A stretch of DNA of 45,797 nt from Paraburkholderia humisilvae (GCF_902859855.1 NZ_CADIKH010000051.1:1-45797), one strand, 5' to 3'. Positions 7,720-16,733 are shown, counted from the stretch's first letter. Notes: a model not told the origin generated them from the sequence alone. Program-made: numbers and translations.

Positions 7720-8808
7720 ATGAAACTGAATGAAGGCTTTTTGAACTCGATGCACGAAGCGATGGCCTTGTTGCAAACACGCGGCCCGGTCGAGGCGACC
7801 GAAGCGATACAGCGCGCGTTGCGGGGTAATCCCTCCAGCAAAGCTGCCAGCGGCGACGCTCAGGAAACGGCCACGGTTCTTCCGCGTGTCGGGAAACTCG
7901 CGACGCAGACTGCGGCCCCTGTAGCGCGTGAATCGAGCGTCGACGCTGAGTATCGCAGCCATTTCGACACGCTCTCTTACGCCAATGCGGCGGGACGCCG
8001 TCAGTATCGGCTATACGTACCCGCGTCGGCAGCCGGTGAGCCGCGCCCGCTGATCGTCATGTTGCACGGCTGTACCCAGAACGCAGAAGACTTTGCAGCA
8101 GGCACGCGGATGAACCTGCTTGCCGAGCGGCATGGGTTTCTGGTGGCCTATCCGGTGCAGCCGCAGCAGGCCAATCCGTCCCGATGCTGGAACTGGTTCA
8201 AGCCAGGCGACCAGCAGCGCGAGCGCGGCGAACCGTCACTGATCGCGGGCATCACACGTGACATCATGGCGACGTATGACGTCGACCCGGCGCGCGTGTA
8301 TATCGCGGGCATGTCAGCGGGCGGTGCAATGGCAGCGATCATGATCGATGAGTATTCCGAACTGTATGCGGCGGCTGGTGTGCATTCGGGGCTGCCCGCG
8401 CACTGCGCGCATGATCTGCCCTCCGCGCTCGCCGCGATGAAAGGCGGTGAACTGTCTGGAAGGATGTCGCGCAATGTCAGTGCGTGCTCGTCCCGACGGC
8501 CTATGATCGTCTTTCATGGTGACGCTGATCGCACGGTCCACGTGGCGAATGCTGCCCGGATCCTGCGGGGGTTCGAAACGCAAGCGCATCACGGTCGCAC
8601 TAAGTGTGGCGCAGACGCGGCATCACGGGAATGTTCGGTATGGCGACTGACCTCTGGCGATCATGTGGAAGCGGAATTGTGGACGATACACGGTGCGTCT
8701 CACGCGTGGGCCGGCGGTGATGCCGGCGGTAGCTATACGGATCCCGCAGGTCCCGACGCGAGTGCCGAAATGCTGCGCTTTTTTCTCGACCATCCGAAGT
8801 CGATCTGA
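7720..8808 (+). CDS. PHB depolymerase family esterase
   Basis: 362 aa alpha/beta hydrolase of the esterase PHB-depolymerase family. The oxyanion region is VMLHGCTQNAEDFAAGTRMN. The lipase box is GMSAG with Ser199. The acid is in FHGDADRTVH (Asp268 or Asp270) and the base is His328 in HGASHAW. No signal peptide is visible; the first 75 residues are a low-complexity leader. The protein probably hydrolyses short polyester or acyl esters, and true poly-3-hydroxybutyrate activity cannot be claimed. It follows the CopG gene by 38 bases and is likely in one operon with it. Confidence 0.85.
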   Translation: MKLNEGFLNSMHEAMALLQTRGPVEATEAIQRALRGNPSSKAASGDAQETATVLPRVGKLATQTAAPVARESSVDAEYRSHFDTLSYANAAGRRQYRLYVPASAAGEPRPLIVMLHGCTQNAEDFAAGTRMNLLAERHGFLVAYPVQPQQANPSRCWNWFKPGDQQRERGEPSLIAGITRDIMATYDVDPARVYIAGMSAGGAMAAIMIDEYSELYAAAGVHSGLPAHCAHDLPSALAAMKGGELSGRMSRNVSACSSRRPMIVFHGDADRTVHVANAARILRGFETQAHHGRTKCGADAASRECSVWRLTSGDHVEAELWTIHGASHAWAGGDAGGSYTDPAGPDASAEMLRFFLDHPKSI

Positions 8809-8969
8809 TGGAAATGCCGGCGCTATCGCGAGTTCGGTGATAGGCGCCGACGACGGCGGTGCACAACTGGCGTCGCAGGAATCGCGCTTCGTGACCGACG
8901 ATCCCGGGTGCATTTGCCGGCCACGCGGCATGCGCGTTGCTCATCGTTCGATATTTCCGACGGGGGCGC

Positions 8970-9458
8970 ATGATGAAACATCCACACGGCCGGTCCTCAA
9001 CCGATACGCTCGAGACAGTTCCGGACAGTTCAAGCCCGGCATATGCGAGCAGTAACCCTGTCTCACGTATGTTCGACAGGTTCGCCAGCATCATTACGCG
9101 GTTCGCGGGTTCTCCTGTCGCATTCGGACTGGCCGTTATCACGGTGGTCATCTGGATTGTAACGGGCCCGATCTTCCATTACTCAGACGGCTGGCAGCTG
9201 GTTATCAATACCGGCACAACGATCGTCACATTCCTGATGGTTTTCCTGATCCAGCAAAGCCAGAACAAGGATAGCGTCGCCCTGCATCTGAAGCTTAACG
9301 AACTGATTGCATCGCATCGAGCGGCCAGCAACGGAATGATCGGAATCGAAGATGCGAGCGAGGAAGAATTACGCCGGCTGGCCGCAGCCTATCTGCGCTT
9401 GAGTGGCGCCGGCACCGGAAATGACAGCAAGACGGTGGGTCCGACCGAACAGACGTGA
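8970..9458 (+). CDS. Low-affinity iron permease family membrane protein
   Basis: 162 aa from ATG 8970; a second ATG follows directly. After a polar N-terminus comes FDRFASIITRFAGSPVAF, then two membrane helices (LAVITVVIWIVTGPIF and NTGTTIVTFLMVFLIQQSQ). The cytoplasmic tail starts NKDSVALHLKLNELI. The signature (S/T)xxxVFxxQ-S-QN-(R/K)D followed by hLKL(D/N)EL belongs to PF04120, named after yeast Fet4-like iron permease. Bacterial members are half-size, and iron transport by them is unproven. It stands alone between the esterase and the histidine kinase. Family call good, function uncertain. Confidence 0.8.
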   Translation: MMKHPHGRSSTDTLETVPDSSSPAYASSNPVSRMFDRFASIITRFAGSPVAFGLAVITVVIWIVTGPIFHYSDGWQLVINTGTTIVTFLMVFLIQQSQNKDSVALHLKLNELIASHRAASNGMIGIEDASEEELRRLAAAYLRLSGAGTGNDSKTVGPTEQT

Positions 9459-9608
9459 CCTGCAAGCGAACTCAAGAATGACCAGGTCCAAACCAGCCTT
9501 CGCAATGACCGCTTTTGTACAAGGCTGAACGACCATCGCAATCCGCGCGAGCCGATCGACTGGCAGACGGAAAAACAAGGCAGAATGCGGGTATCACGGG
9601 GACTGCCC

Positions 9609-10835
9609 ATGCAAACTATTCCGGTTTCATCCGATTCACACGAATCGCTGACGCGAGACATGGGGGCAATCGCGCGCATCGGTGCGGTGCCGGCCATCCT
9701 GCGCATGATCTGCGACGAGACCGGGATGGGTTTCGCCGCGATCGCGCGGGTTACCGACACCTCGTGGACCGCATGCGCTGTCCACGATCGGGTGAATTTC
9801 GGGCTCAAACCCGGAGGCCAGCTGGAGCTGCGCACCACGCTCTGTTTTGAGTCGCGGGCTGCACGGATGCCGATCGTCATTGACCAGTTCAGCGCGGACG
9901 CGACGTATCACGATCACCACACGCCAGCCATTTACGGTCTGGAGAGCTATATATCGGTTCCGATCGTCCTGCCAAACGGTGAGTATTTCGGCAATCTGTG
10001 CGCAATCGATGCGTGCCCGGCAAAGGTATCGGAACCGCGCGTGGTACGGATGTTCGAGGTGTTCGCCAGCCTGATCGCGATGCAGCTGGACAATGAGATG
10101 CGCCAGTGGTCGACTGAAGATCAACTGACCACCGAACGGGAAAACGCGGCGCTGCGGGAGCAGTTCATCGCGGTCCTCGGGCATGACCTGCGCAATCCGC
10201 TGTCTGCGGTCAACGCGACTGCGGAGTTGCTGGTCCGCCGGCAGTCGGATCCTGACCTGGTGATTGCGGGACAACGTCTGAAGCGCACCGTCGCCAGAAT
10301 GACGCGGCTTATTGACGACGTGATGGATTTTGCCAGGGGCAGGCTGGGCGGCGGTATTGCACTGTCTCTTCAATCGATTGCCGACCTCAGTAGTCGTTGG
10401 CAGGCAGTCGTCGACGAGCTTAGAGATGCCAATCCGGGGCGGCGCATCGTGTGCGATATCGCGAACGCCTCGCCCGTGCGCGGCGATCCCGGTCGGCTGC
10501 AGCAGCTGCTCTCCAATCTCCTCGGAAATGCCCTCGTGCACGGAGCGGAAGATACCCCGGTTATCGTGCGCGTCACCCAGGACGCTGCACACGTCGTCCT
10601 GACGGTCTCGAATGACGGGAATCCGATTCCGGAGCATTTGCAGCGCAGGGTGTTCGAGCCTTACTGGAGACCACCATCGAGCGCGCCGGGTGGCGGCCTG
10701 GGACTCGGTTTGTTCATCTGCAAGCAGATCGTCGAAGCGCATTCCGGCACGCTCGAGGTTTGCTCGACCGCTGAGCGGGGGACGTGTTTTACCGTCCGGA
10801 TTCCGTTCATGCTGCAGTCGGCGAATCCGATCTGA
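9609..10835 (+). CDS. Orphan GAF-domain sensor histidine kinase
   Basis: 408 aa from ATG 9609 (MQTIPVSSDS); an upstream in-frame start at 9585 is less likely. Residues ~20-165 form a GAF sensor domain (SYISVPIVLPNGEYFGNLCAID). Then comes a HisKA domain with phosphoacceptor His192 (FIAVLGHDLRNPLSAV). The HATPase_c domain has its N box (QLLSNLLGNALVHG), G1 (VSNDGNPIP) and G2 (GGGLGLGLFICK). There is no membrane segment, so it is cytoplasmic. No response regulator gene adjoins it. The ligand of the GAF domain is unknown; the type is often placed with light or redox sensors but that cannot be read here. Confidence 0.9.
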   Translation: MQTIPVSSDSHESLTRDMGAIARIGAVPAILRMICDETGMGFAAIARVTDTSWTACAVHDRVNFGLKPGGQLELRTTLCFESRAARMPIVIDQFSADATYHDHHTPAIYGLESYISVPIVLPNGEYFGNLCAIDACPAKVSEPRVVRMFEVFASLIAMQLDNEMRQWSTEDQLTTERENAALREQFIAVLGHDLRNPLSAVNATAELLVRRQSDPDLVIAGQRLKRTVARMTRLIDDVMDFARGRLGGGIALSLQSIADLSSRWQAVVDELRDANPGRRIVCDIANASPVRGDPGRLQQLLSNLLGNALVHGAEDTPVIVRVTQDAAHVVLTVSNDGNPIPEHLQRRVFEPYWRPPSSAPGGGLGLGLFICKQIVEAHSGTLEVCSTAERGTCFTVRIPFMLQSANPI

Positions 10836-11138
10836 CGCGCGTTCACACCGAGGATGCCGTTTCTACATTGCTTGCCGGCAACATCCTCGCCAACTCCGCC
10901 GCTACGCTCGTCTGGCCTCCTCATCTCGATGCGCTGTGAACGCGCAGTCGACGAAGGTGTGCGCTCGCCGCTCGGCGAAGCTCAGCGCTTCTTCCGGCCA
11001 TGCGAAATCCAGTGGTTCGGAAAAGCTGGCAATGACGTAGCCGACCACGGATTCCCCCGGTCGACGCAGTAATCGGCTTCGTCACAAGTCAACGGAAATG
11101 CGCCGAAAGCCGCCATTGCACGACGGCTCCACGCGCAC
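10836..11138. other. Intergenic stretch between kinase and lipoprotein genes (convergent)
   Basis: 303 bases between convergent genes. The minus strand has an open reading without a start codon (about 10910-11085, including GESVVGYVIASFSEPLDF) that looks protein-like but matches no family I recognise; it may be a gene tail. No clear intrinsic terminator is visible. Confidence 0.35.
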
Positions 11139-13034
11139 CTACTGGATCGCGATGTCAATCGGACTATTCAATGCGGTCCCCGAGACCACGCAAGCGCTCA
11201 GTTGACCGTTCGCCGCCACCGTGCACTGCGAAATCGTATTGCTGCCGCGGTTGACAATATAGGCATAGCCACCGAATAGCGTCATGCCGAACGGGAGGTT
11301 GAACACGGCGCCCGCGCCGGAATCCGCGCACGTGCCAAGCGAGCCATCGGCGCCGACCGAACACTGCTGGACGGAGTTCAGCGCAGGCATCGGCAGATAC
11401 GCGCTGGTCCCGCTCAGCACCACTTTTGTCGAAGGCGAAATGACGGAGGTGTTGGTGCAAGGTCCAATCACCCCGGCCGTGACCTGGCAGACGGTGATAT
11501 CGGGAGACACAGCATTCGGAATGTAGAGGTGGGCGCCCTGGAATGCCAGCTCAGAGGGCGCAGTCAGAAACGGCGTCACGTTCGTCGCGACGGTACACCC
11601 ATTCAACGTTCCGTCGGCCGCCACGGTGCACGTTTCCACGGTCGAAGTGCCTTGATTCGAAATAAACGCGACGTTGCCGTCGAACGCGACCGTTTCCGAT
11701 TCATCACCGCCCGCTAGCGCAGACACGCAGCCAGACAAGTCTGTGGGCCCGGTATGACAGAGTGTGATCGTCCCGTTGAGACCCCCTATGTACGCTTGCG
11801 TCCCGTTAAGCGCGATACCTATCGGCGCGCTGATGACAGGCGACGTTGCCTGCGTACAGTTCTCGAGGGCGCCCATCACGCTCAACGTGCATTGCGTCAC
11901 CGAGTTTGATGCGAAGTTGGTGATGTAGGCGATGTGAGGCACAGCGCCATAGGGGATGTTCAACTGTGCAGTGCGAGCCTCGCCGAAGTTATCCGTGTAC
12001 GCGTACTGCAGCGTCAACGTCGTTGCGGAAGTCGCTGACACGGGCGCGTAGTTCAGCGTCGCCTCGCACGTGTTGCCGCTGCCGACCTGCGCGCAAGGCA
12101 GCGTGCCTCCAGCGAGCGTCCAGCCGGTGGGTAGCGCCGACGTGATCTGCAGATTCGTCGCCGCGCCGCCCGTCGCGCTGAAGACCACGCTCACGGCCGC
12201 CGTCGAACCGATAAAGGTGGAGCTCGCGCTAGCCGGCGCCGCCGTTGCCGTCACGGCGCCGGGTGTCACCGCGCCATAGGCGATTGCGACCGACCCGGTG
12301 CGCGCGGCACCTGCATCGTCGGTATAGCTGAATTCAAGGGTGAGCGTAGCCGACGCCGCAGCCGCGATGGGCGCGTAGGCCAGCTGCAGTTGGCAGCTGC
12401 CGGCGCTCGTTACCGTCGCACAGGGCAGCACCGAGCCTTGCACGCTCCATCCCGATGGCAACGAGTCAGGGGCTGTCACCAGTGCCACATTGCTGTCCGG
12501 CGCACCATCGCCCGACGCGAATGTCACGCTTACCGTGCTGGTCGAGCCCACGATGCCCTGAACCGGGCCAGTGGGAGCCACGCTCGTCGCCACTGAATTG
12601 GCAGCCGCCGATGAGTATGTAATCCCGACGCTGCCTTGTTGCTGCCGACCCTGGCTGTCCAGGTAAGTGAAGCCGAGTGTCAGGGTGCCGGACACGCCAG
12701 CTGTGCTCGGGTCGTAGGTGAGCTTCAGATCACACGGGTTCGCCGCGTTGACGGTCGCGCATGTGAACGACGGCGAAGCGGCGCTCCATCCCGAAGGCAA
12801 CGTTGAAAGACCTGTTGTAACCGTCAATGCCGTTGCGCTGCCGCCATTCGCCGGGTTGAACGCGACGATGACTGGTGTGCTCTTGTTGACCGGCACATTG
12901 CTGAGGCTGCTGGCGGCGATAGCCGTCGATACGGTGGGCGTGCCGCTGGAACCCGAAGAGCCACTTGCTCCACCATGGCAAGCGCTGAGCACCAGGATCG
13001 AAAACAGAAACAGGATGCGTTTGACGGCCGTCAT
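11139..13034 (-). CDS. Lipoprotein with three Ig-like repeats and a six-blade Cys-paired propeller
   Basis: 631 aa from ATG 13034, chosen because GAGGGGAAA precedes it; the reading can extend to 13070. The N-terminus is a lipoprotein signal, LFLFSILVLSAC, then a Gly/Ser linker. Residues ~30-345 hold three repeats of ~105 aa, each with a PSGW or PTGW turn, a Cys pair (such as PCATVTSAGSC) and a LTL(E/Q/G)F(S/T)Y(T/L)D strand. Residues ~345-631 hold six shorter repeats of the form (A/L)Y(I/L)xN...V.QC(T/S)V.ADG.L..C, consistent with propeller blades, each with two Cys. Function unknown; it is probably exposed in the periplasm or on the outer membrane. Confidence 0.75.
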   Translation of the reverse strand: MTAVKRILFLFSILVLSACHGGASGSSGSSGTPTVSTAIAASSLSNVPVNKSTPVIVAFNPANGGSATALTVTTGLSTLPSGWSAASPSFTCATVNAANPCDLKLTYDPSTAGVSGTLTLGFTYLDSQGRQQQGSVGITYSSAAANSVATSVAPTGPVQGIVGSTSTVSVTFASGDGAPDSNVALVTAPDSLPSGWSVQGSVLPCATVTSAGSCQLQLAYAPIAAAASATLTLEFSYTDDAGAARTGSVAIAYGAVTPGAVTATAAPASASSTFIGSTAAVSVVFSATGGAATNLQITSALPTGWTLAGGTLPCAQVGSGNTCEATLNYAPVSATSATTLTLQYAYTDNFGEARTAQLNIPYGAVPHIAYITNFASNSVTQCTLSVMGALENCTQATSPVISAPIGIALNGTQAYIGGLNGTITLCHTGPTDLSGCVSALAGGDESETVAFDGNVAFISNQGTSTVETCTVAADGTLNGCTVATNVTPFLTAPSELAFQGAHLYIPNAVSPDITVCQVTAGVIGPCTNTSVISPSTKVVLSGTSAYLPMPALNSVQQCSVGADGSLGTCADSGAGAVFNLPFGMTLFGGYAYIVNRGSNTISQCTVAANGQLSACVVSGTALNSPIDIAIQ

Positions 13035-13475
13035 TTTCCCCTCTTGAGCTTTTTTATTTCGCTGCGTCAAGACCGCCAGTTACCGAACGCCGGCTCCCCA
13101 GCAAGCGATGTTTTAGAAAGCTTGTGTAAGCTCGCGTAAAGCGTCTAGCGGGTTTGACTAACCGGGCTTTTGTACACGCAGCGGCATCCTTTCATACGAA
13201 TGCACATCGGAAGGCGAAGAATACCAGTTCGCCACATGCTGACGACTCCGTCACCTGTCCGTGTGATTGCGACCGCGCACTGATCACGCCACCGCCCTCG
13301 TCATTTCCCTCCCTCTCGCGCGCACCTTCCCTTTGTATCCCTACGTATCTACAACAGATAGGGATACGCACGCTTACACACCACCCACTTTCGGACACGA
13401 GCGGGATACGTTCATCCGCTCAAATACGCCCATCGCGAGCAAAACACCGCGCCGCAAAAACCGGGCTTGCCGAGG
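13035..13475. other. Intergenic region upstream of marR with nested inverted repeats
   Basis: About 440 bases between divergent genes, with no supported coding region. A perfect 9-bp inverted repeat, GTATCCCTA (13335-13343) and TAGGGATAC (13359-13367), encloses a second small stem, TATCT/AGATA (13346-13360). A third GGGATAC half-site lies at 13403-13409. The region is pyrimidine-rich around 13290-13335. The promoters of both flanking genes must be here. Confidence 0.5.
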
Positions 13476-13491
13476 TAGTGCATATGCAACA
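13476..13491 (+). promoter_or_regulatory. Candidate MarR operator, copy 1 (over marR start codon)
   Basis: TAGTGCATATGCAACA, centred on the marR ATG. Its reverse complement shares 12 consecutive bases (TGTTGCATATGC) with the site at 13981-13996 in front of the nitrilase gene. Overlap with the start codon suggests autorepression. Prediction from sequence only. Confidence 0.5.
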
Positions 13492-13966
13492 CGAGTCGAA
13501 CGCAACCGTTGAACCGGGCCGCACCGCGGATAAACCGCCAAGCAGCCAGATCGCGCGCCATTGTCTGCTGACGCGCGCCCGGCAGATCTGCCGCGTCCTG
13601 ACCTCCGTCTATGACGATGCGTTGCGGCCGTTCGGCATCGTGGCGCCGCAGTTCTCACTGCTCGTGCTGATCGCGGAGTTCGGGCCCATTAGCCGCTCGG
13701 ATCTTGGCCGAAGGAATCACCACGACCGATCGACGCTGACAAGGAATCTGCAGCCGCTGATCGCGCGGGGCTGGGTGACCGAAGGCGTTCCGGCAAGCGA
13801 TGGTCGCAGCCGCCCTCTCTGGCTCACGCATGAAGGCAAGACATTGCTCAAAAGCGCCGCGAGCGCGTGGTCGACTGCACAAAGCCACGCGACGCGCCTG
13901 CTCGGAGAGGCCGGTGCCCATGAGCTGATGAATATCGCGCGCGATTTGCCGCTGCGCACGGGCTGA
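13484..13966 (+). CDS. MarR-family transcriptional regulator
   Basis: 160 aa from ATG 13484 (MQHESNATVEPGR). The longer in-frame reading from 13154 is low-complexity and rejected. The winged HTH is clear: LTRARQICRVLTSVYDDALRPFGIVAPQFSLLVLI, then SRSDLGRRNHHDRSTLTRNLQPL and the wing GWVTEGVPASDGRSRPLWLT. It lies 75 bases ahead of the nitrilase on the same strand. The palindrome copies at its own start and before the nitrilase suggest it represses both. Inducer unknown, perhaps a nitrile or aromatic substrate of the downstream enzymes. Confidence 0.88.
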   Translation: MQHESNATVEPGRTADKPPSSQIARHCLLTRARQICRVLTSVYDDALRPFGIVAPQFSLLVLIAEFGPISRSDLGRRNHHDRSTLTRNLQPLIARGWVTEGVPASDGRSRPLWLTHEGKTLLKSAASAWSTAQSHATRLLGEAGAHELMNIARDLPLRTG

Positions 13967-13980
13967 AGTTTTTCAGTCGA

Positions 13981-13996
13981 TGTTGCATATGCGACA
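13981..13996 (+). promoter_or_regulatory. Candidate MarR operator, copy 2 (nitrilase promoter)
   Basis: TGTTGCATATGCGACA is a 16-bp palindrome with one mismatched pair out of eight. It lies 15 bases after the marR stop and 46 bases before the nitrilase ATG. It shares 12 bases exactly with the reverse complement of the site over the marR start. Confidence 0.55.
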
Positions 13997-14041
13997 TTGA
14001 GCAATACCAGGTAGTCCCCTCCCCTCGTCAAGGAATGTGTG

Positions 14042-15034
14042 ATGAAAGTCGTCAAAGCCGCCGCCGTCCAGTTCAGCCCGGTGCTCTACAGTCGTGAAGC
14101 CACCGTCGCCAAGGTCGTGCAGAAGATCCACGAACTCGGCCGGAAAGGCGTGCAGTTCGCCACCTTCCCCGAAACGGTCGTGCCTTATTACCCTTACTTT
14201 GCGGCCGTCCAGACGGGCATCGAGCTTCTGTCGGGCACCGAACATCTGCGCCTGCTCGAACAGGCGGTGACTGTGCCGTCCGCCGCTACCGACGCAATCG
14301 GCGAAGCCGCGCGAAAGGCCGGCATGGTCGTATCCATTGGCGTCAATGAGCGCGATGGCGGCACGCTGTACAACACACAATTGCTATTCGATGCCGACGG
14401 TACGCTGATCCAGCGCCGCCGCAAGATCACGCCGACGCATTTCGAACGCATGATCTGGGGCCAGGGAGATGGCTCGGGCTTGCGTGCAGTCGACAGCGCA
14501 GTCGGCCGCATCGGCCAGCTTGCATGCTTCGAGCACAATAACCCGCTCGCCCGCTACGCGATGATCGCCGACGGCGAGCAGATCCATTCGGCGATGTACC
14601 CGGGTTCCGCTTTTGGCGAGGGCTTTACCCAGCGCATGGAAATCAACATCCGCCAGCATGCGCTCGAATCCGGCGCGTTCGTTGTCAATGCAACGGCGTG
14701 GCTGGATGCGGACCAGCAGGCGCAAATCATGAAAGATACCGGTTGTGGAATCGGTCCGATCTCGGGGGGCTGCTTCACCACGATCGTCGCTCCTGACGGC
14801 ATGCTGATGGCCGAGCCGCTTCGCTCGGGTGAAGGCGAAGTGATCGTCGATCTCGACTTCGCGCAAATCGACCGCCGCAAGATGCTGATGGACTCGGCCG
14901 GCCACTACAACCGCCCAGAATTGCTGAGTCTGATGATCGACCGTACGCCGACCGCGCATGTTCACGAACGCGCTGCACACCCGATGATCGTCAACCACCT
15001 GGGGGCCGACGATCCGCGCACCCAGGCTGCATGA
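14042..15034 (+). CDS. Nitrilase (carbon-nitrogen hydrolase)
   Basis: 330 aa from ATG 14042, with AAGGAA ahead of it; a GTG at 14039 is the alternative. The Glu-Lys-Cys triad is visible: Glu44 in ATFPETVVPYYPYF, Lys128 in RRRKITPTH, and Cys162 in LACFEHNNPLARYA. True nitrilases usually have CWE(N/H) at this site; here it is CFEHNN. The family splits nitriles to carboxylic acid and ammonia, and plant-associated Burkholderia use such enzymes on indole-3-acetonitrile or cyanogenic compounds; the substrate here is unknown. It overlaps the NmrA-like tail ORF by ATGA and is followed by the epoxide hydrolase, likely in one MarR-controlled operon. Confidence 0.92.
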   Translation: MKVVKAAAVQFSPVLYSREATVAKVVQKIHELGRKGVQFATFPETVVPYYPYFAAVQTGIELLSGTEHLRLLEQAVTVPSAATDAIGEAARKAGMVVSIGVNERDGGTLYNTQLLFDADGTLIQRRRKITPTHFERMIWGQGDGSGLRAVDSAVGRIGQLACFEHNNPLARYAMIADGEQIHSAMYPGSAFGEGFTQRMEINIRQHALESGAFVVNATAWLDADQQAQIMKDTGCGIGPISGGCFTTIVAPDGMLMAEPLRSGEGEVIVDLDFAQIDRRKMLMDSAGHYNRPELLSLMIDRTPTAHVHERAAHPMIVNHLGADDPRTQAA

Positions 15035-15141
15035 TCCTGCAAACCTTGGACCTGTTCGAACTCATGGGCCGCAAGCCCATGAGCATGTATGACTTCGTGA
15101 AGCTGCACGTCGCGGACTTCACACGCAACGCAACCCGCTGA
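15031..15141 (+). pseudogene. C-terminal tail of an NmrA-family NAD(P)-binding protein
   Basis: A 36-residue reading, MILQTLDLFELMGRKPMSMY then DFVKLHVADFTRNATR. The LFELMGRKPMSxxDFV stretch is typical of the extreme C-terminus of NmrA-type atypical SDRs. No Rossmann part precedes it: its ATG overlaps the nitrilase stop (ATGA). An internal deletion joining the nitrilase to the tail of a former NmrA gene explains this best. It could still be translated by coupling, but no function is expected. Confidence 0.6.
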
Positions 15142-15161
15142 TCAGGCAGGAGACCGATCCC

Positions 15162-16514
15162 ATGTCTAACGACACGCCCCAATCCTCATCGCGCCGGCAC
15201 TTTGTCGGTATGGCCGCCGCGGCGCTCGCGGCAGGCTCGCTGAGCCGGCTCGCCTTCGCGGAAACGAGTCCGGCAACCGGCAACATCACCGAGCCCGCGA
15301 ACGGCGACCGGACGGCGATCCGGCCGTTCCGCGTTCACGTGCCCGACGCGCAGCTCGTCGACATGCGGCGCCGCATCAAGAACACGCGCTGGCCGGATCG
15401 CGAGACGGTGCCCGACGAATCGCAGGGCATTCAACTCGCCACTATCCTGGGGCTCGCTCATTACTGGGCGACCGGCTACGACTGGCGCAAGTGTGAAGCG
15501 CGGCTGAATTCGTATCCGCAGTTCATCACTGAGATTGACGGACTCGATATCCATTTCATCCACGTGCGGTCAAAGCACGAAAACGCGATGCCGTTGATCG
15601 TGACCCACGGTTGGCCCGGCTCGGTCATCGAACAGTTCAAGATCATCGACCCGCTCGTCAATCCGACCGCGTACGGCGCGCCAGCTTCGGATGCTTTCCA
15701 CCTCGTGATTCCCTCATTGCCCGGTTACGGCTTTTCGGCGAGACCTACGACAACGGGCTGGGGACCGGAGCGTACCGCGCGCGCATGGGTCGTGCTCATG
15801 AAACGCGTGGGCTACGACAGGTTTGCTTCGCAGGGCGGCGATCTCGGCGGCATCGTGACGAACATCATGGCCAAACAGGCGCCGCCGGAACTGATCGGCA
15901 TTCATGTGAACTTCCCGGCCGCCGTTCCGGCTGAGATTCTCAAATCGCTGGCGGCGGGCGACCCGATGCCTGCCGGCTTGTCGGACGAGGAGAAGCACGC
16001 GTATGAGCAACTGAGCGCCAACTTCAAGAAGAAGCGAGGCTACGCTTTCGAAATGGGTACGCGCCCACAGACGCTGTACGGACTCGCCGACTCGCCCATC
16101 GCGCTAGCTTCCTGGCTGCTCGACCATGGGGACGGTTACGGCCAGCCAGCCGCCGCGTTGAGCGCAGCCGTGCTCGGTCATCCCGTCAACGGTCATTCAG
16201 CAGGCGCGCTCACGCGAGACGACGTACTCGACGACATCACGCTTTACTGGCTGACCAATACAGGCGTTTCGGCGGCGCGGTTCTATTGGGAATCGCACGC
16301 GAATTTTTTCCTCGCGGCCGACGTCAACGTGCCCGCCGCTGTCAGCGCGTTTCCGGGAGAAAATTACCAGGCGCCGAAGAGCTGGACCGAAAGGGCCTAT
16401 CACAACCTGATTTACTTCAACAAACCCGAAACCGGCGGGCACTTCGCCGCATGGGAAGAGCCGATGATCTTCGCGAACGAAGTGCGCACGGGGTTAAGGT
16501 CCTTGCGCGCGTAG
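15162..16514 (+). CDS. Tat-exported epoxide hydrolase (EHN-type)
   Basis: 450 aa. The N-terminus is a twin-arginine signal (SSSRRHFVGMAAAALAAGS, cleavage near FAE). The epoxide hydrolase N-terminal domain follows (FRVHVPDAQLVDMRRRI, then RWPD). The alpha/beta hydrolase core has HGWPGS (149-154), nucleophile Asp227 in SQGGDLGG, and the base near His427 in ETGGHFAAWEEP. The family opens epoxides to diols. The export signal places it in the periplasm or outside. AGGAGA precedes the ATG. It is downstream of the nitrilase on the same strand and likely in the same transcription unit. Confidence 0.9.
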   Translation: MSNDTPQSSSRRHFVGMAAAALAAGSLSRLAFAETSPATGNITEPANGDRTAIRPFRVHVPDAQLVDMRRRIKNTRWPDRETVPDESQGIQLATILGLAHYWATGYDWRKCEARLNSYPQFITEIDGLDIHFIHVRSKHENAMPLIVTHGWPGSVIEQFKIIDPLVNPTAYGAPASDAFHLVIPSLPGYGFSARPTTTGWGPERTARAWVVLMKRVGYDRFASQGGDLGGIVTNIMAKQAPPELIGIHVNFPAAVPAEILKSLAAGDPMPAGLSDEEKHAYEQLSANFKKKRGYAFEMGTRPQTLYGLADSPIALASWLLDHGDGYGQPAAALSAAVLGHPVNGHSAGALTRDDVLDDITLYWLTNTGVSAARFYWESHANFFLAADVNVPAAVSAFPGENYQAPKSWTERAYHNLIYFNKPETGGHFAAWEEPMIFANEVRTGLRSLRA

Positions 16515-16621
16515 AACGCGACACGCTCCTCGACTACTTTTTTACCTGGCGTGAGGAGCATCCGCGCGACGCGGAAATTCAGCAGTTGTATCGCTGGATC
16601 AAATCGCATTTGGGGCCGTGA
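16515..16621 (+). pseudogene. Possible C-terminal tail of a LysR-type regulator
   Basis: In another frame, directly after the epoxide hydrolase stop, the reading ERDTLLDYFFTWREEH then PRDAEIQQLYRWIKSHLGP resembles the end of a LysR effector domain (a strand, a W(R/P)-rich turn and a terminal helix). There is no start codon and no HTH. The call is tentative, based on pattern alone. Confidence 0.3.
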
Positions 16622-16733
16622 AATCTGTCGTGGGTGCGCGTCGACGCTTCCGGGCCACCCGTTAGCCCCGCGAACAGTTAGTGCCACAATAAGCTCGCGC
16701 CAGTGCAAGCCAATTCTGGTCACGGAGGCGGAC

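Noticed and set aside
9636..10742. 368-aa minus-strand ORF antisense to the histidine kinase
   Set aside because: It is a shadow of a clear GAF/HisKA/HATPase gene in high-GC DNA, with no domain or ribosome site.
13154..13483. N-terminal extension of the MarR protein
   Set aside because: The 110 extra residues are low-complexity and cover the regulatory region with inverted repeats; the HTH protein starts naturally at 13484.
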